A stretch of 39,263 nt of DNA from a virus. The notes under the pieces were generated by a model. The model made no database searches. It saw nothing but the letters and a program-made list of their open reading frames with translations, and had not been told where the DNA came from. Shown here in pieces: positions 6,835-13,442 of this stretch. The stretch is taken from the IMG/VR virus record IMGVR_UViG_3300042876_000714, positions 1 through 39,263 of that record; one strand, written 5' to 3'. A program made the position numbers and the translations under genes. The stretch's first letter is position 1. Every line of letters starts with the position of its first letter.

Positions 6835-7605
6835 CTAAAGCCCGCCGCCGCCGCTCACATTGATCACTCGACCGATTATGCGAAGGGCGGCCGTTTCATC
6901 GCTGCCCAGGGTCATGTCGGGATAGCGGGACGTGTTGTCGCTGCGGATGACAATGCCGCCACCGGGGCGACGGTAGAGCCTCTTGACGCGCTCGCCGCCT
7001 TCGAACCACACCGCGTACACCGCGCCATCGATAACCTCGAGCTGCGACGTATCGACCAGCAACTGATCGCCGTCGCAGATGCGGGGCTCCATGCTGTCCC
7101 CGCTCGCGTACAGCACTGCCAACTTGTTGGGCTTGAGCCGGCGCTTGCGGATCCAGTCGGCACGGAACGCGTCCGGCTGCCTCGCGTTGTAGTGCGTCTC
7201 CACTTGCTCTGAGCCGTGACCGGCTGAGAGCGTGACGTCCAGCCGCGGCACAAGTACAAACTCTCCTGAGGGCAGCGCGTCGTGGTGCTCCCAGGCGCGA
7301 ATCATCGGTGCCGCGTAATCGGCCGGCAGGCTTTCTTCGGCGACGTCGAGACCATGAACGTCGTGTGTTTCCCGGTGGCTGACGTCCATCCAGCCTGCCG
7401 GCTTGCCGAATGCCAGCTCTAGTTCCCTGGCCATGCTGCTGCCCACTGAGCGGGGCCGGCCGGTGGTGCTGTGTGGGCTGCGGTTGAGCAGCTGGCTGAT
7501 CTGTGACTCAGCTTTGCCCACCTTTTCAGCCAAGCGCGCGACGCCGCCCGCCTCTTGAACAAGGACGCGCAGGTTGAGGTGCCGAATTACATCAATCGTT
7601 TGCAC
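6835..7605 (-). CDS. CI-type phage repressor with S24 self-cleaving domain
   Basis: A 256-residue repressor (from GTG 7605). An N-terminal helix-turn-helix (LAEKVGKAESQISQLLNR, residues about 25-42) binds operators. The C-terminal LexA/S24-like domain has the catalytic serine in ASGDSMEP (Ser171) and the lysine in GGERVKRL (Lys208). An Ala-Gly pair in LSAGHG (128-129) is a typical self-cleavage site, so SOS induction is expected. The frame stays open to a GTG at 7641, but that codon overlaps an operator and lacks a ribosome site. A TTGTGG/TATGCA promoter with an 18-base spacer would start a nearly leaderless message at about 7605. The start is the uncertain part; the family is not. Confidence 0.88.
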   Translation of the reverse strand: MQTIDVIRHLNLRVLVQEAGGVARLAEKVGKAESQISQLLNRSPHSTTGRPRSVGSSMARELELAFGKPAGWMDVSHRETHDVHGLDVAEESLPADYAAPMIRAWEHHDALPSGEFVLVPRLDVTLSAGHGSEQVETHYNARQPDAFRADWIRKRRLKPNKLAVLYASGDSMEPRICDGDQLLVDTSQLEVIDGAVYAVWFEGGERVKRLYRRPGGGIVIRSDNTSRYPDMTLGSDETAALRIIGRVINVSGGGGL

Positions 7606-7640
7606 CCCTGCATTGCATAGCTTGTGGCTAAACGGCGCCA

Positions 7641-7680
7641 CAAGCCACGGCTTGCGCGTAAGGTAAGCCTTGGCTAATCT
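7641..7680 (+). promoter_or_regulatory. Rightward promoter with two CI/Cro operators
   Basis: Two closely related 14-bp palindromes lie 23 bp apart centre to centre between the divergent repressor and Cro-like genes: CAAGCCACGGCTTG (7641-7654) and TAAGCCTTGGCTAA (7664-7677). Shared half-site: YAAGCC. A rightward promoter, TTGCGC (7652-7657), 17 bases, TAATCT (7675-7680), is overlapped at the -35 by the first palindrome and at the -10 by the second. This is the arrangement expected for an OR-type switch. The 11-base leader before ATG 7692 has no clear ribosome site. Confidence 0.75.
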
Positions 7681-7691
7681 CTTGCCTGCTT

Positions 7692-7925
7692 ATGACGCTC
7701 ATCGAACTGACTCCTGCCGAGCGCAAGGCCCTGGCGCAGGCGGTCGGATGCAATCCGATCTATCTGCACCAGCTGGCCACGCGGTTCCGCAACAAGAAGC
7801 CGTCACCCGAGCTGTGTCGGCGTCTCGTGGCGGCTGACCGACGGTTGACGCTCGAAGAACTGCGGCCGGATATCTGGGGAGATCGGAGCGTTGTCGAGCT
7901 GGCCCAGCAGGGAGGGGCGCAGTGA
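7692..7925 (+). CDS. Cro/YdaS-like helix-turn-helix regulator
   Basis: A 77-residue protein. LTPAERKALAQAVGCNPIYL and later KPSPELCRRLVAADRRLT, then LRPDIWG, follow the pattern of YdaS/Cro-type phage DNA-binding proteins, which carry a short helix-turn-helix and end in an LRPD-W motif. It is divergent from the repressor and lies directly behind the two operators, so it is the expected Cro counterpart that shuts off repressor synthesis in lytic growth. The ATG at 7692 lies about five bases after the predicted transcription start. Confidence 0.82.
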   Translation: MTLIELTPAERKALAQAVGCNPIYLHQLATRFRNKKPSPELCRRLVAADRRLTLEELRPDIWGDRSVVELAQQGGAQ

Positions 7926-7949
7926 GCTCCCCGCTTGCATTTGCCTCGA

Positions 7950-8255
7950 CTACTGACGTCGCTGCCCTGGCAGAAATGTGGCGACTAGATCTTGAACGAC
8001 TGGATCGGCTGGCGCTGCGTTCTGTGCCTTCAGCACCGCCAGTCGCACGGCGTCGATCAGCAGGTTGTCGCGCACCGGGTCCGGTCTTGTTTGCTGGCGG
8101 GCGCGATAGGCCGCGGCGAGATGAACGGCCGTGGGGACGCGTGCTGTTGCCTCCGAAAACAGGCCAACGATGAGGGTGAGTGCATCTGCCACTGAGTGGC
8201 CAAATCGGTTGAGTTCGTCCTCGGTCAAGACGCGGGGGCGCGAAGAAGAGGGCAT
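7950..8255 (-). CDS. Small helical protein of unknown function
   Basis: A 101-residue protein, mostly amphipathic helix (LTEDELNRFGHSVADALTLI, then ARVPTAVHLAAAYRAR, then NLLIDAVRLAVLKAQ). It faces the rightward genes and would run toward the Cro-like gene. The competing open frame on the plus strand (7922-8173) becomes Arg/Pro-rich and looks like a shadow. No ribosome site is visible before ATG 8255; instead a long hairpin begins one base upstream (8256-8326). It may be a lysogenic or antisense-regulated gene; function unknown. Confidence 0.6.
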   Translation of the reverse strand: MPSSSRPRVLTEDELNRFGHSVADALTLIVGLFSEATARVPTAVHLAAAYRARQQTRPDPVRDNLLIDAVRLAVLKAQNAAPADPVVQDLVATFLPGQRRQ

Positions 8256-8326
8256 CGGGGTCTCGCTGTAAGGGTTGGCGGGCGGGTCGTGGGGACGACT
8301 GACGCCAGCCTATCAGCGAGACCCCG
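8256..8326. repeat. 71-bp three-tier nested inverted repeat
   Basis: Outer arms 8256-8268 and 8314-8326 are a perfect 13-bp inverted repeat (CGGGGTCTCGCTG and its complement). Inside, 8273-8280 and 8303-8310 pair over 8 bp with one G:T. At the tip, GTCGT (8286-8290) and ACGAC (8295-8299) pair around GGGG. All three tiers are coaxial, giving one long hairpin or cruciform. It fills the space between the minus-strand gene at 7950-8255 and the plus-strand gene at 8386. It could be an operator, a structured leader or a replication element. No T-run follows, so it is not an ordinary terminator. Confidence 0.75.
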
Positions 8327-8385
8327 CCAGCAACGAAGACAGCCGGGACAGACCGGCACCAAACAACAGCAAGAAGGCGGCGGCA

Positions 8386-8589
8386 ATGGCATTGGAGTTG
8401 AAACCGGTACAGGTGAGGCTGTCCGATGAGGCCTATGAGGCCTTGCGTCTGATGGCCGACGTCGAGGACAAGGATCTCGGCGAGAAGGCGCGGGAACTGT
8501 TGACGCGTGTGCTGTTGGGCGAAGCGCATGTTGTCAAGGTACAGGCCCAGCGCTTTGCGCGCGCGGTAGCTTCCGTCAACAAGCGTTAA
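8386..8589 (+). CDS. Ribbon-helix-helix (Arc/CopG-like) regulator
   Basis: A 67-residue protein. LKPVQVRLSDEAYEALRLMA at the start is a classic ribbon-helix-helix pattern (strand then SDEAYEAL helix), followed by a second helix (GEKARELLTRVLLG) and a basic tail. The frame is open upstream, but ATG 8386 is preferred because GAAGGCGG precedes it and homology-like sequence begins there. Probably a DNA-binding regulator; the 71-bp hairpin about 60 bases upstream is a possible target (inference). Confidence 0.72.
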   Translation: MALELKPVQVRLSDEAYEALRLMADVEDKDLGEKARELLTRVLLGEAHVVKVQAQRFARAVASVNKR

Positions 8590-8608
8590 CCGACGGGAGA
8601 GTGCGCAA

Positions 8609-9136
8609 ATGAAGGGTGTCGACAAAGAGCGGTGCAGGCAAGCTGGCGTCGAGGAAGACGCGTTCCAGCCAGAGGCTCGCAACATTGAACTGCGGCTTAC
8701 ACGCCTGACGTGGCGGATCGTGCGGGCGCAGTGCGAGATTGATGACTTGCCGGTCGAGGTCGCTTTGGCGCAGCTGCTAGACGCCTGGGCGGCGGATCGG
8801 TACGTCGCTGCACACAAGCTGTTGCCGGTTATCGAGAAGTTCGGTGCGCTTTCCCCGCCGCCGCCGGGGAGATTGCCAAAGCGCCTGTACTTCGTGCGGC
8901 GTGGCGCGGACGGACCGATCAAGATCGGCGTGAGTGAGGACGTGACTGCACGCCTACGCCAGCTGCGGACCGGCTCCGATGAGGCAATTGTCGTCCTGGC
9001 CGTGGTCGAGCAGACCGACGTCATCAATGAGCGCGCTCTCCACGTGCGCTTTGCTCAGCATCGAAAGCAGGGTGAGTGGTTTGAGCCGCATGAAGAGTTG
9101 TTGCGGTTCATCGACTCCCTGAAGGGATCGGAATGA
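8609..9136 (+). CDS. T5orf172/GIY-YIG-related DNA-binding protein
   Basis: A 175-residue protein. Residues 1-85 are helical and unrecognised. Residues about 92-170 match the T5 Orf172 / MUG113 branch of the GIY-YIG superfamily: LYFVRRG (93-99), IKIGVSEDVTARLRQLRTG (104-122), a glutamate in NERALHVRF (Glu141) and GEWFEP (155-160). Family members are found in phage early regions and are predicted to bind or cut DNA. Stop and next start overlap by four bases, placing it in the replication operon. This is one of two GIY-YIG-class proteins here. Confidence 0.85.
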   Translation: MKGVDKERCRQAGVEEDAFQPEARNIELRLTRLTWRIVRAQCEIDDLPVEVALAQLLDAWAADRYVAAHKLLPVIEKFGALSPPPPGRLPKRLYFVRRGADGPIKIGVSEDVTARLRQLRTGSDEAIVVLAVVEQTDVINERALHVRFAQHRKQGEWFEPHEELLRFIDSLKGSE

Positions 9137-9432
9137 CCCGCCGTGGCCGCCGTCTTGGGCAGGTCTCGCAGGCCGTGCTCACCATGATCCGGGCCCGCGC
9201 GCTCGAGCAGCCGATGACGCTCCATGAGGTGGCGGTCACGGCGCAGCTGAGCTACTCGGACGCCAAGCGCACGGTGCAGAAGCTCAACACCGGCGGCTGG
9301 ATACGCTACGGCGATCAGGTGCCGGGCCGCGGCAACAGGCCCGCGCGCGAGCTCTTGCCTGCTGAAGAGCCGCAGCAGCGCGCTGCGGAGCTGCATGCGG
9401 TCATGGGTCTGATGATCCGCAGCGGTCGCTGA
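9133..9432 (+). CDS. Small winged-helix DNA-binding protein
   Basis: A 99-residue protein. MTLHEVAVTAQLSYSDAKRT, then VQKLNTGGWIRYGDQV and GRPARE-like sequence form a helix-turn-helix plus wing, as in small phage replication or regulatory proteins. It overlaps the T5orf172-type gene by four bases and sits eight bases before the next gene. Likely binds phage DNA, possibly in replication initiation; no exact family recognised. Confidence 0.7.
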   Translation: MTRRGRRLGQVSQAVLTMIRARALEQPMTLHEVAVTAQLSYSDAKRTVQKLNTGGWIRYGDQVPGRGNRPARELLPAEEPQQRAAELHAVMGLMIRSGR

Positions 9433-9439
9433 GGCGCGC

Positions 9440-9856
9440 ATGCAGTCGACCCAGGCGCGTGTGGCGGCGGCCGCCAATGGCTACGCTCCCCCTCGAACAA
9501 GTGTCACCGGCACACAGCAGCTGCAGCGCCTTGCTGATCTGCGCGCGCGCGGCCACATGCCGCCTGGCGGCTGGGTGTGGCTGTGGCTGGATACGCCATG
9601 CGCCAGGCTGTCACCGGAGCATGTGCAGATCGGTCCCGATGAGGATCTCAAGGCGCTGGACCTGCGCGGCTGCGCGGGGCTGAGCGTTGAGGTGGCCGGT
9701 CGCGACCCGTCGCCTTGGCGATTGGCCACGCTCCTCGGGCGACTGCATCGCGTGCCCGTGCGCCAGCTTGGTTACGTGGAGCTGGGTTGGCAGGTGCTTG
9801 ATGCCAATGGTGCGCGCAAGCCGCTGTTGGCCAACCTCGTGCTGAGGCGCCTGTGA
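9440..9856 (+). CDS. Protein of unknown function in the replication operon
   Basis: A 138-residue protein containing GGWVWLWLDTPCARLSPEHV and then an alpha/beta segment (LRGCAGLSVEV, then WRLATLLGRLH). Its stop overlaps the start of the VirE-like helicase by four bases, so the two are translationally coupled and probably cooperate. I do not recognise a family. Confidence 0.65.
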   Translation: MQSTQARVAAAANGYAPPRTSVTGTQQLQRLADLRARGHMPPGGWVWLWLDTPCARLSPEHVQIGPDEDLKALDLRGCAGLSVEVAGRDPSPWRLATLLGRLHRVPVRQLGYVELGWQVLDANGARKPLLANLVLRRL

Positions 9857-11289
9857 GCACGCCGCCTACTGGCTGGACCACGGAGACGCCAGACGCCGCG
9901 GCTGCGTTTGCTGCCGCGCAGGCTCCACACCCCACGCGGGCTTCCGCGCGGCAGTTCAACCTGCCGGAATACACGGGCGGCGATCTGCTGCTCGACGCCA
10001 AGCAGGGCGTCACCGCGCACCGCGACAACCTGGTGCGGCTGCTGCGCTGGTTGCCAGATTGGCAGGGGGTGCTGGCGATCGACGAGTTTGCCAAGCGCAT
10101 CGTCTGCATGCGCGCCTCACCGCTGGGCCACAAGGCGGGTGATGCCTGGCACGAGGATGAAGACGCCACCGAGCTGTCGCTGTGGCTCAGCGCCCAGGCG
10201 CGCTTCTGCTTCGTGCCGCCGTTTTCCAGCGACCCCAAGCCGGTGCGCCTGGTGCCGGGGCACCTGGACACCATTCGCATCGCCGTGCGCGCGGCCGCGC
10301 GGCAGCGGCGCTTCAACCCGCTGACCGACTATCTGAGCGGCCTGCAGCACGATGGAAAGCCGCGGGTAGATACGTGGACCTTCCGCCTGCTCGGCGCGAG
10401 TGCGACCGAGTACCACCGCCTGGTGGGCCGCTGGATGCTCATCAACATGATCCGGCGCGCCTTTGAGCCTGGCTGCGTGCTGCGCACGGTGGTGGTGCTG
10501 GAAGGGCAGCAGGACCGTGGCAAGAGCAGTGCGCTGCGGGCGCTGGCCAACCCTTGGTTTGCCGACACGCCGTTCCGCGTGGGCGACAAGGATGCCTACC
10601 TGCTCATATGGGGCAACTGGCTGTACGAGATCGCCGAGCTGGACAGCTTCAGCCGCGCGGAAGCCACGCAAGTCAAGGCGTTCATCAGCTCGCCGGAAGA
10701 CAACTTCCGCGCGCCCTACGAGGCCTCACCGGCCAAGCACAAGCGCTACTGCTGCTTTGCCGCCACCACCAACCAGTACGAGTGGGCGCAGGACAGCACT
10801 GGCAACACGCGATTCCATCCGCTGCACTGTGGCGCGCGCATCGACTACGAGGCCGTGGCCGCTGAGCGCGACCAGCTCTTTGCGGAAGCCCTGCTCGCGT
10901 ACCGCAAGGGTGAGCGGGCGCACCCGACGCCTGAGCAGGCGCCGATGTTCGAGCGTGAGGTCGAGGCGCGCACCTTTGTGCATCCGTGGTCGGAAAAGCT
11001 GCGGGAGTATTGCAGCCGCGAGGTCGGCACCAGTGGCGTGACGATCCGCGAGCTGATGGCCAGCGGTCTGCACATCGACCTTGGGCGCGTGAGCCCCAAC
11101 GGGCTGGAAGCGCGCAAGGTGGGGCAGATCATGCAGCAGCTCGGTTACCAGAAGCGCCGGGCCCGCGTGACGGTGAACGGCAGATCAATCGAGGGTCGCG
11201 AGTGGCGCTATTACCCGCCGGCGGCCGGGCCTGGCCCGGACGTTACAGCGGATAACCGCGCCGACTACGACGACAGCTCCATGCGTTAG
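9853..11289 (+). CDS. VirE-like helicase/primase replication protein
   Basis: A 478-residue protein starting at GTG 9853 (overlaps the previous stop). Residues about 140-400 match the virulence-associated E (PF05272) domain, a superfamily 3-like P-loop ATPase common in phage and plasmid replication proteins. It has FNPLTDYLSGL, then the Walker A variant EGQQDRGKSSAL (residues about 217-228), an acidic strand (LYEIAELDSFSRAEA) and the sensor-like FAATTNQYEW. The C-terminus (TIRELMASGLHI, then VGQIMQQLGYQKRRARV) is a winged helix. It most likely unwinds phage DNA at the origin; the symmetric repeat element begins 11 bases after its stop. Confidence 0.9.
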   Translation: MSTPPTGWTTETPDAAAAFAAAQAPHPTRASARQFNLPEYTGGDLLLDAKQGVTAHRDNLVRLLRWLPDWQGVLAIDEFAKRIVCMRASPLGHKAGDAWHEDEDATELSLWLSAQARFCFVPPFSSDPKPVRLVPGHLDTIRIAVRAAARQRRFNPLTDYLSGLQHDGKPRVDTWTFRLLGASATEYHRLVGRWMLINMIRRAFEPGCVLRTVVVLEGQQDRGKSSALRALANPWFADTPFRVGDKDAYLLIWGNWLYEIAELDSFSRAEATQVKAFISSPEDNFRAPYEASPAKHKRYCCFAATTNQYEWAQDSTGNTRFHPLHCGARIDYEAVAAERDQLFAEALLAYRKGERAHPTPEQAPMFEREVEARTFVHPWSEKLREYCSREVGTSGVTIRELMASGLHIDLGRVSPNGLEARKVGQIMQQLGYQKRRARVTVNGRSIEGREWRYYPPAAGPGPDVTADNRADYDDSSMR

Positions 11290-11300
11290 CAGCCACTCAC

Positions 11301-11404
11301 GGTCTAGGTGGTCTAGGTGGTCCAAGTCAGGGCCTCGGGCGTGCGTGTGCGCACGCGCACGCGCGCGCGTGGAAATGACCTAGACCACTTGGACCATAGA
11401 GACC
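11301..11404. repeat. Symmetric iteron element, candidate replication origin
   Basis: Three head-to-tail 9-bp repeats at 11301-11327 (GGTCTAGGT twice, then GGTCCAAGT) are mirrored by three inverted copies at 11378-11404 (ACCTAGACC, ACTTGGACC, ATAGAGACC). Between them, 11339-11371 is a strictly alternating purine-pyrimidine run of 33 bases (GCGTGCGTGTGCGCACGCGC at its start), a sequence type prone to Z-DNA, whose centre is itself a near-perfect palindrome. The whole element is symmetric about 11352. Position right after the replicative helicase and iteron layout suggest an origin; a transcription-control role is an alternative. Confidence 0.72.
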
Positions 11405-11420
11405 AGAGAAGGGGGTAGGG

Positions 11421-11849
11421 GTGGGGTTCGGTTCAGCGGTGAGCAAATACTGGGAAGGGCGGCTGTGCCTCTGGGCCATCTGGCTGTGCGGCGGGCGCAG
11501 CGTGGGCGTGGCCAAATGGGCGCGCATGCGCGAAGGCACGCCGATGCGACCAAGCGACGAGCGTCAGGTGCCCGAGCTCAACCTCGAGGCGCGCGAGACC
11601 GAGGAGTTGGTGCAGCACCTGCCGCAGGACGTGAAGGCCTTTGTGCACGTGGCCTACACCTCGCCAGGCCGCCTCAGCCGCGTGCTTGGGCTGAGCGAGG
11701 CAGCGATCACGGAGCGCAAAAAGGCCGCCCACCGCATGCTGGCCAGGCTGCTGGATCAGCGCAAGCAGGGCCGGCCGCTCGACCCGGGCGCGCGCCGACC
11801 CCGTGGCCACCGCCAGCGCGGCAGCCATGCATCGGTTGCTGCAGAATGA
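11421..11849 (+). CDS. Putative late-gene regulator with sigma/antiterminator-like helix-turn-helix
   Basis: A 142-residue protein starting at GTG 11421 with AGAAGGGGG upstream. The N-terminus reads KYWEGRLCLWAIWLCGG. The C-terminal half (LVQHLPQDVKAFVHVAY, then LSRVLGLSEAAITERKKAAH and RMLARLL) resembles region-4-type helix-turn-helix domains of phage antitermination Q and RinA-like late regulators. It lies between the replication genes and a terminator at 11941-11975 in front of the late genes, just where such a regulator is expected. The last 25 residues are Arg/Gly-rich. Assignment rests on motif and place, not on a named family. Confidence 0.65.
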   Translation: MGFGSAVSKYWEGRLCLWAIWLCGGRSVGVAKWARMREGTPMRPSDERQVPELNLEARETEELVQHLPQDVKAFVHVAYTSPGRLSRVLGLSEAAITERKKAAHRMLARLLDQRKQGRPLDPGARRPRGHRQRGSHASVAAE

Positions 11850-11940
11850 ATTTGGATACTTAGGGCGAAATCAGGAAGATCCGGCATGATCCTGCGGAGC
11901 GTGCAGCCTCGCAGCGTCGCCTTCAAGCAGTCTCCTCCTC

Positions 11941-11975
11941 GCCGGCAGCGCCTCACGGCCTGCCGGTTTTTCTTT
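11941..11975 (+). terminator. Rho-independent terminator before late genes
   Basis: A hairpin with arms CCGGCAG (11942-11948) and CTGCCGG (11960-11966) is followed by TTTTTCTTT. It ends the early rightward transcript just before the packaging genes, and would be the natural target for the antiterminator-like protein encoded immediately upstream. Confidence 0.75.
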
Positions 11976-11985
11976 GGACGTCTGA

Positions 11986-12747
11986 ATGGCGATCGGCGTG
12001 AAGGTGGAGGCCAACTTCGGCCGCCTGCAGGCGCTGCTGACAAACGCCGAGAAGCAGGTGCGGTTCGCGACGGCAGTCGCGTTGACCAAGACTGCCAAGA
12101 TTGCCGAGGGCGACGTCACCCAAGCAATGCAGCAGGTGTTCGATCGGCCGACCAGGTGGGCGTTGCGGGCCACGCGCGTGATCCCGGCAACCAAGCAGCG
12201 GCTGATCGCGCAGCTGTGGCTTAAAGATCGGCGCGGCCTTCCGCAAGGCAAGGACAGCAACTTCCTCGTGCCGCAGGTGTTTGGTGGGCCGCGCGGGCGC
12301 AAGGCCTACGAGACACGGCTGATGCAGGTTGGCTGGCTACGCTCCAATGAGTTCACCGTGCCATCACGGGATCTACCGCTCGACAGCAATGGCAACGTGC
12401 CGGTCGGTGTGATTCGTTCCATCCTTTCGCAAGCCAAGGCCGCGGGTGGTCTGGGCTTCAACAGCAACGCGAGCAACAGCCAGCGCAGCCGCCGCACAGT
12501 ACAGCGTGCCGGCACCTACTTCGTGTCGCGCGGCCAGTCCACCGGCAACCCGCTGCCTCGAGGCATCTACCAGCGGGTGCGCATGGGCAGCGGCTGGGGC
12601 ACGCGCCTAGTGCTCTTGATTGTTCAGGGCAAGCCGATGTTCAAGCAGCGGCTGCGCCTCGGTCAAATTGCTGACCGTGCGGTCGATCGGCACTTTCAGC
12701 AGCAGTTCGACCAGGCCTATGCCAACGCGCTGCGCACAGCTCGATAG
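11986..12747 (+). CDS. Phage structural protein, possibly minor tail protein Z-like
   Basis: A 253-residue basic protein. The N-terminal helices (LQALLTNAEKQVRFATAVAL, then KTAKIAEGDVTQAMQQVF) and DRPTRWALRATRV, then strands and a Gly/Asn-rich middle, recall minor tail protein Z / tail completion proteins of lambdoid phages. The position, before the terminase, is unusual for such a gene. The first Met follows the terminator with no strong ribosome site. The protein is certainly coding by composition and length; the functional label is tentative. Confidence 0.6.
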   Translation: MAIGVKVEANFGRLQALLTNAEKQVRFATAVALTKTAKIAEGDVTQAMQQVFDRPTRWALRATRVIPATKQRLIAQLWLKDRRGLPQGKDSNFLVPQVFGGPRGRKAYETRLMQVGWLRSNEFTVPSRDLPLDSNGNVPVGVIRSILSQAKAAGGLGFNSNASNSQRSRRTVQRAGTYFVSRGQSTGNPLPRGIYQRVRMGSGWGTRLVLLIVQGKPMFKQRLRLGQIADRAVDRHFQQQFDQAYANALRTAR

Positions 12748-12895
12748 GCAGCTTCGTGTTGTCCGTTTGGCAGCGCGTAACTCGTTGAGCTTTCGGGTCC
12801 TTCCCATGACCAAGGCTCGCGGGTAATTCGGACCGCGTTGTCGCGCTAGTGGGTCCGGTCTTTGGGCTCGGTCACCTACCCGGTCAATCGGTCAC
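12748..12895. other. Non-coding gap before terminase, candidate packaging site
   Basis: A 148-bp gap without a credible gene. CGGGTCCTTCCC (12794-12805) can pair with GGG (12821-12823) and GGACC (12830-12834) as a split hairpin. CGGTC then occurs four times in the last 40 bases (12856, 12869, 12881, 12889), ending at the terminase start codon, which lacks a ribosome site. Direct repeats just ahead of a small terminase gene are typical of TerS-binding (cosB/pac-like) sites; this is inference. Confidence 0.45.
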
Positions 12896-13432
12896 ATGGT
12901 TCGACAGACGGTCTCCTTGCGCAAGGGCGCGCAGGCGCTGGGCATGGCGCTCAGCACCCTGCAGCACCACATTGCGCGCGGCCACGTGACGCTGATCGAC
13001 GGCAAAGTCGACGTCGAGGTGGCGCGCGTGCAGCTGGCGAAGTACACCGACCCGGACCAGCAGATGCGGGCGCTGGGCGGCAAGGCGGCAATGCGCGGTG
13101 AGGCGGAGACCGAGGTGCTGCCACCGTCGGTGAAGGGCGCCGACGACGCGCGCTTCATGCAGGAGAAGGCGCGGCGCGAGCGGACGCTGGCAGATCTCGC
13201 CGAGCTCGAGCTGGCGGAGAAGCGCGGCGAGCTGGTGCGGCGCTCGGATGTCGAGCGCAGCCTGGCGGGCCGCCTGGTGGCTGTGCGCGAGCGTGCGATC
13301 TCCATGCCGGACCGGTTGACGGCGCGCATCCGCGGGGCCGAGTCGGATGCTGAAGCGCACAAGCTGTTCCGCGACGAGGTCCTGCAGATGCTCGAGGACC
13401 TCACACGCGAGGCGCCGCAGGCGACGCAGTGA
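12896..13432 (+). CDS. Terminase small subunit (Nu1-like)
   Basis: A 178-residue protein. VSLRKGAQALGMALSTLQHH, then IARGHVTLIDGKVDVEVARV form the winged helix-turn-helix of Nu1/DUF1441-type small terminases. The C-terminal half is a long charged helix (EKARRERTLADLAELELAEK) suited to oligomer formation and TerL contact. It recognises the packaging site and recruits the large subunit. It is followed at ten bases by the lambda gpA-type TerL. The CGGTC repeats directly upstream are a plausible binding site. Confidence 0.82.
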   Translation: MVRQTVSLRKGAQALGMALSTLQHHIARGHVTLIDGKVDVEVARVQLAKYTDPDQQMRALGGKAAMRGEAETEVLPPSVKGADDARFMQEKARRERTLADLAELELAEKRGELVRRSDVERSLAGRLVAVRERAISMPDRLTARIRGAESDAEAHKLFRDEVLQMLEDLTREAPQATQ

Positions 13433-13442
13433 GCAGGACCGA

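Noticed and set aside
7922-8173. Plus-strand open frame after the Cro-like gene
   Set aside because: Although its GTG overlaps the previous stop, the product turns Arg/Pro-rich and it lies over the better minus-strand gene at 7950-8255. A short real peptide at its start cannot be excluded.
11339-11371. CRISPR-like or simple-sequence repeat
   Set aside because: There are no spacer units; it is an alternating dinucleotide-like tract in the centre of the iteron element.
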